A stretch of 64,000 nucleotides of DNA from assembly GCF_001281385.1 (NCBI RefSeq), contig NZ_CP006911.1:496001-560000 (forward strand), written 5' to 3'. Source of the stretch: Candidatus Pseudothioglobus singularis PS1 (lineage in GTDB: Bacteria; Pseudomonadota; Gammaproteobacteria; PS1; Pseudothioglobaceae). The notes beneath the pieces were generated by a model. It was not told the origin of the DNA. It searched no databases and saw only the letters and a program-made list of their open reading frames with translations. Shown here in pieces: positions 63,093 to 64,000 of this stretch. The position numbers and the translations under genes are program-made. How positions within the stretch are numbered: the stretch's first letter is position 1; the number at the start of each line of letters is the position of its first letter.

Positions 63093-63216
63093 AACTACTA
63101 GATACAGCGTTGGAGGCAGATGGTTTCTTTTGATTCTTTCCTCCTAAAAAGGTGTAAAAGTTACCTCTTCCGCTCTGTCTAATTTTTTTAACAAACTTTT
63201 ATTGGAGAGAATTAAA

Positions 63217-63489
63217 ATGAATAAATCAGAATTAATTGATGCAATCGCTTCAGGTGCTAACCTTTCTAAAGCAGATGCTGCAAGAGCTTTAAATGCTACT
63301 ACTGGTGCTATCACTTCTGCTATGGCAAGTGGTGATGGTGTTCAACTTACTGGATTTGGTAGTTTTGTTGTAAGAAGTCGTGCAGCTCGTACTGGTCGTA
63401 ACCCTCAGACAGGAGCTACTATTCAAATTAAAGCTTCTAATGTGGCAGCATTCAAAGCTGGTAAGGCATTGAAGGATGCATGTAACTAA
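63217..63489 (+). CDS. hup: DNA-binding protein HU
   Basis: 90 residues from the ATG at 63217 ([25 protein letters not shown]), which has a good GGAGAG upstream; an in-frame TTG five codons earlier is not needed. The DNA-grasping arm is in [14 protein letters not shown] with the intercalating Pro. HU bends DNA and compacts the nucleoid. It has a long leader with inverted repeats and its own terminator, so it is a single-gene unit. IHF subunits were excluded by the sequence of the arm and the length. Confidence 0.95.
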   Translation: MNKSELIDAIASGANLSKADAARALNATTGAITSAMASGDGVQLTGFGSFVVRSRAARTGRNPQTGATIQIKASNVAAFKAGKALKDACN

Positions 63490-63509
63490 TTAAGTTATAT
63501 TGTTTCATT

Positions 63510-63535
63510 AAAAAGGCGCCTATGGCGCCTTTTTT
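63510..63535 (+). terminator. Intrinsic terminator of hup
   Basis: AAAAAGGCGCC (63510-63520) and GGCGCCTTTTT (63524-63534) form an 11-bp perfect stem with a three-base loop and a T-run. The A-tract on the other side allows it to serve the convergent gene at 63586 too. Confidence 0.92.
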
Positions 63536-63585
63536 ATTTCTAAAAAATTATTTATAAATTTTTCAATTACGTTTCTTCAGTAAAG

Positions 63586-64000
63586 TCATTTGTCGAGATC
63601 CACATAATAGTTTTGTTGCCCATCTTCATTGCTACTGAGATCATTGATTGCAGTTTCTACATCCTTTATTGCATCTTTGAGCTCTTTAATAATTAGATGA
63701 GTGTCATCAGTAAAAGGAAGTTCTTCAATTAATCGATTGAGTTTTCCTCTTGAAAGCCAAGCCTTATGCTTTGCCCATTCCGGGAATAATAACTGATGAG
63801 GGTCAACACTTTTTACATCTGAGAATCTAGAGGGATCATCTGATTCAATCTCCAGAGGCACATACCCATTAACCATTGTGATTCGGTCAAAATGCTCTTT
63901 GAGTTTTGCACCGCGGTGAACAACCATATTTCCTTGCATTACTACTATGTAACCAGGACCAGGAAAGTGAGGGCTCTTTATTTTTTTTTCAGATAGTTTT
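63586..64000 (-). CDS. Probable Fe(II)/2-oxoglutarate-dependent oxygenase, C-terminal part
   Basis: The frame is open to the right edge, so the gene starts outside the window; the ATG at 63939 is internal. The visible part (about 137 residues) has FPGPGYIVVMQGNMVVHRGAK followed by FDRITMVNGYVPL. A His twelve residues before an Arg in this setting matches the distal iron ligand and the 2-oxoglutarate-binding Arg of the double-stranded beta-helix oxygenases. A helical, charged C-terminal tail of about 90 residues follows (KAWLSRGKLNRLI and an acidic end). The substrate is unknown; the HxD half of the site is beyond the edge. Confidence 0.5.
   Translation of the reverse strand, partial: KLSEKKIKSPHFPGPGYIVVMQGNMVVHRGAKLKEHFDRITMVNGYVPLEIESDDPSRFSDVKSVDPHQLLFPEWAKHKAWLSRGKLNRLIEELPFTDDTHLIIKELKDAIKDVETAINDLSSNEDGQQNYYVDLDK

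Noticed and set aside
1-64000. tRNA, rRNA, tmRNA, CRISPR arrays, IS elements, prophage or integron features
   Set aside because: Read through on both strands; I saw no cloverleaf with a GTTCRA-type arm, no regularly spaced repeats and no transposase or integrase reading frame. smpB is present but ssrA is not next to it.

Overview
The window is a gene-dense, AT-rich piece of bacterial chromosome. Its gene families and neighbourhoods are gammaproteobacterial: HflD next to MnmA, RatA divergent from SmpB, Fur divergent from a BamE-type lipoprotein, hemA-prfA, ybgC-tolQRA, RppH, YqaA and MltD. The low GC, the many ATGA/TGATG overlaps and the near-absence of spacers point to a streamlined, probably marine lineage. 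A relative of the SUP05/Arctic96BD-19 (Thioglobus-like) group would fit, but that is inference without a search. I see no tRNA or rRNA gene, insertion sequence, prophage or CRISPR array.

Layout. 1-5.1 kb: amine and glutarate catabolism, namely the end of a PuuB-like oxidase, agmatinase, a frameshifted glutamine amidotransferase, lhgO and csiD, and a divergent GntR regulator with a palindromic operator candidate. 5.1-12.1 kb: rppH, a YccA-like membrane protein, murD, miaA, a ferredoxin-type reductase, bolA, mltD and an unknown membrane protein. 12.1-19.7 kb: one long minus-strand run, smr-xseA-RDD-ftsB-ispD-ispF-murC-murB-ddl-ftsQ, joining wall synthesis, isoprenoid synthesis and divisome genes. 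19.8-28.2 kb: rpsT, hflD, mnmA, phoH-like, a polysaccharide deacetylase, miaB, mscS, a degenerate M23 lipoprotein, yqaA and glyQ. 28.3-31.1 kb: the S-adenosylmethionine cycle, ahcY behind an SAH riboswitch and metK behind a SAM-II-like riboswitch. 31.1-36.5 kb: ccmAB, bamE, fur, znuB, prfA and hemA. 36.7-44.7 kb: ruvB, ybgC, tolQRA, glyS, dtd, a Spx/ArsC-like gene, a thioredoxin and ruvC. 44.7-47.0 kb: an iron and peroxide locus with a FieF-type exporter, a predicted Fur-repressed small RNA and a peroxiredoxin. 47.0-64.0 kb: dinG, ispB, rlmE, typA, an RND pump, ruvA, leuDC, an asparagine-synthetase-like amidotransferase, rnhA, a ferritin-like protein, rluE, ratA, smpB, hup and a truncated oxygenase.

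The most notable non-coding signal is at 45.92-46.20 kb. There, a sigma70-type promoter overlaps a 16/19 Fur-box match and is followed by a hairpin with a C-rich loop and a strong intrinsic terminator whose loop reads like an anti-Shine-Dalgarno sequence. I interpret this as an undescribed RyhB-like (functional analogue) iron-responsive sRNA, possibly also encoding a 30-residue membrane peptide. The pair of riboswitches on metK and ahcY is the second: it would let the cell sense both the methyl donor and its toxic by-product within 3 kb.
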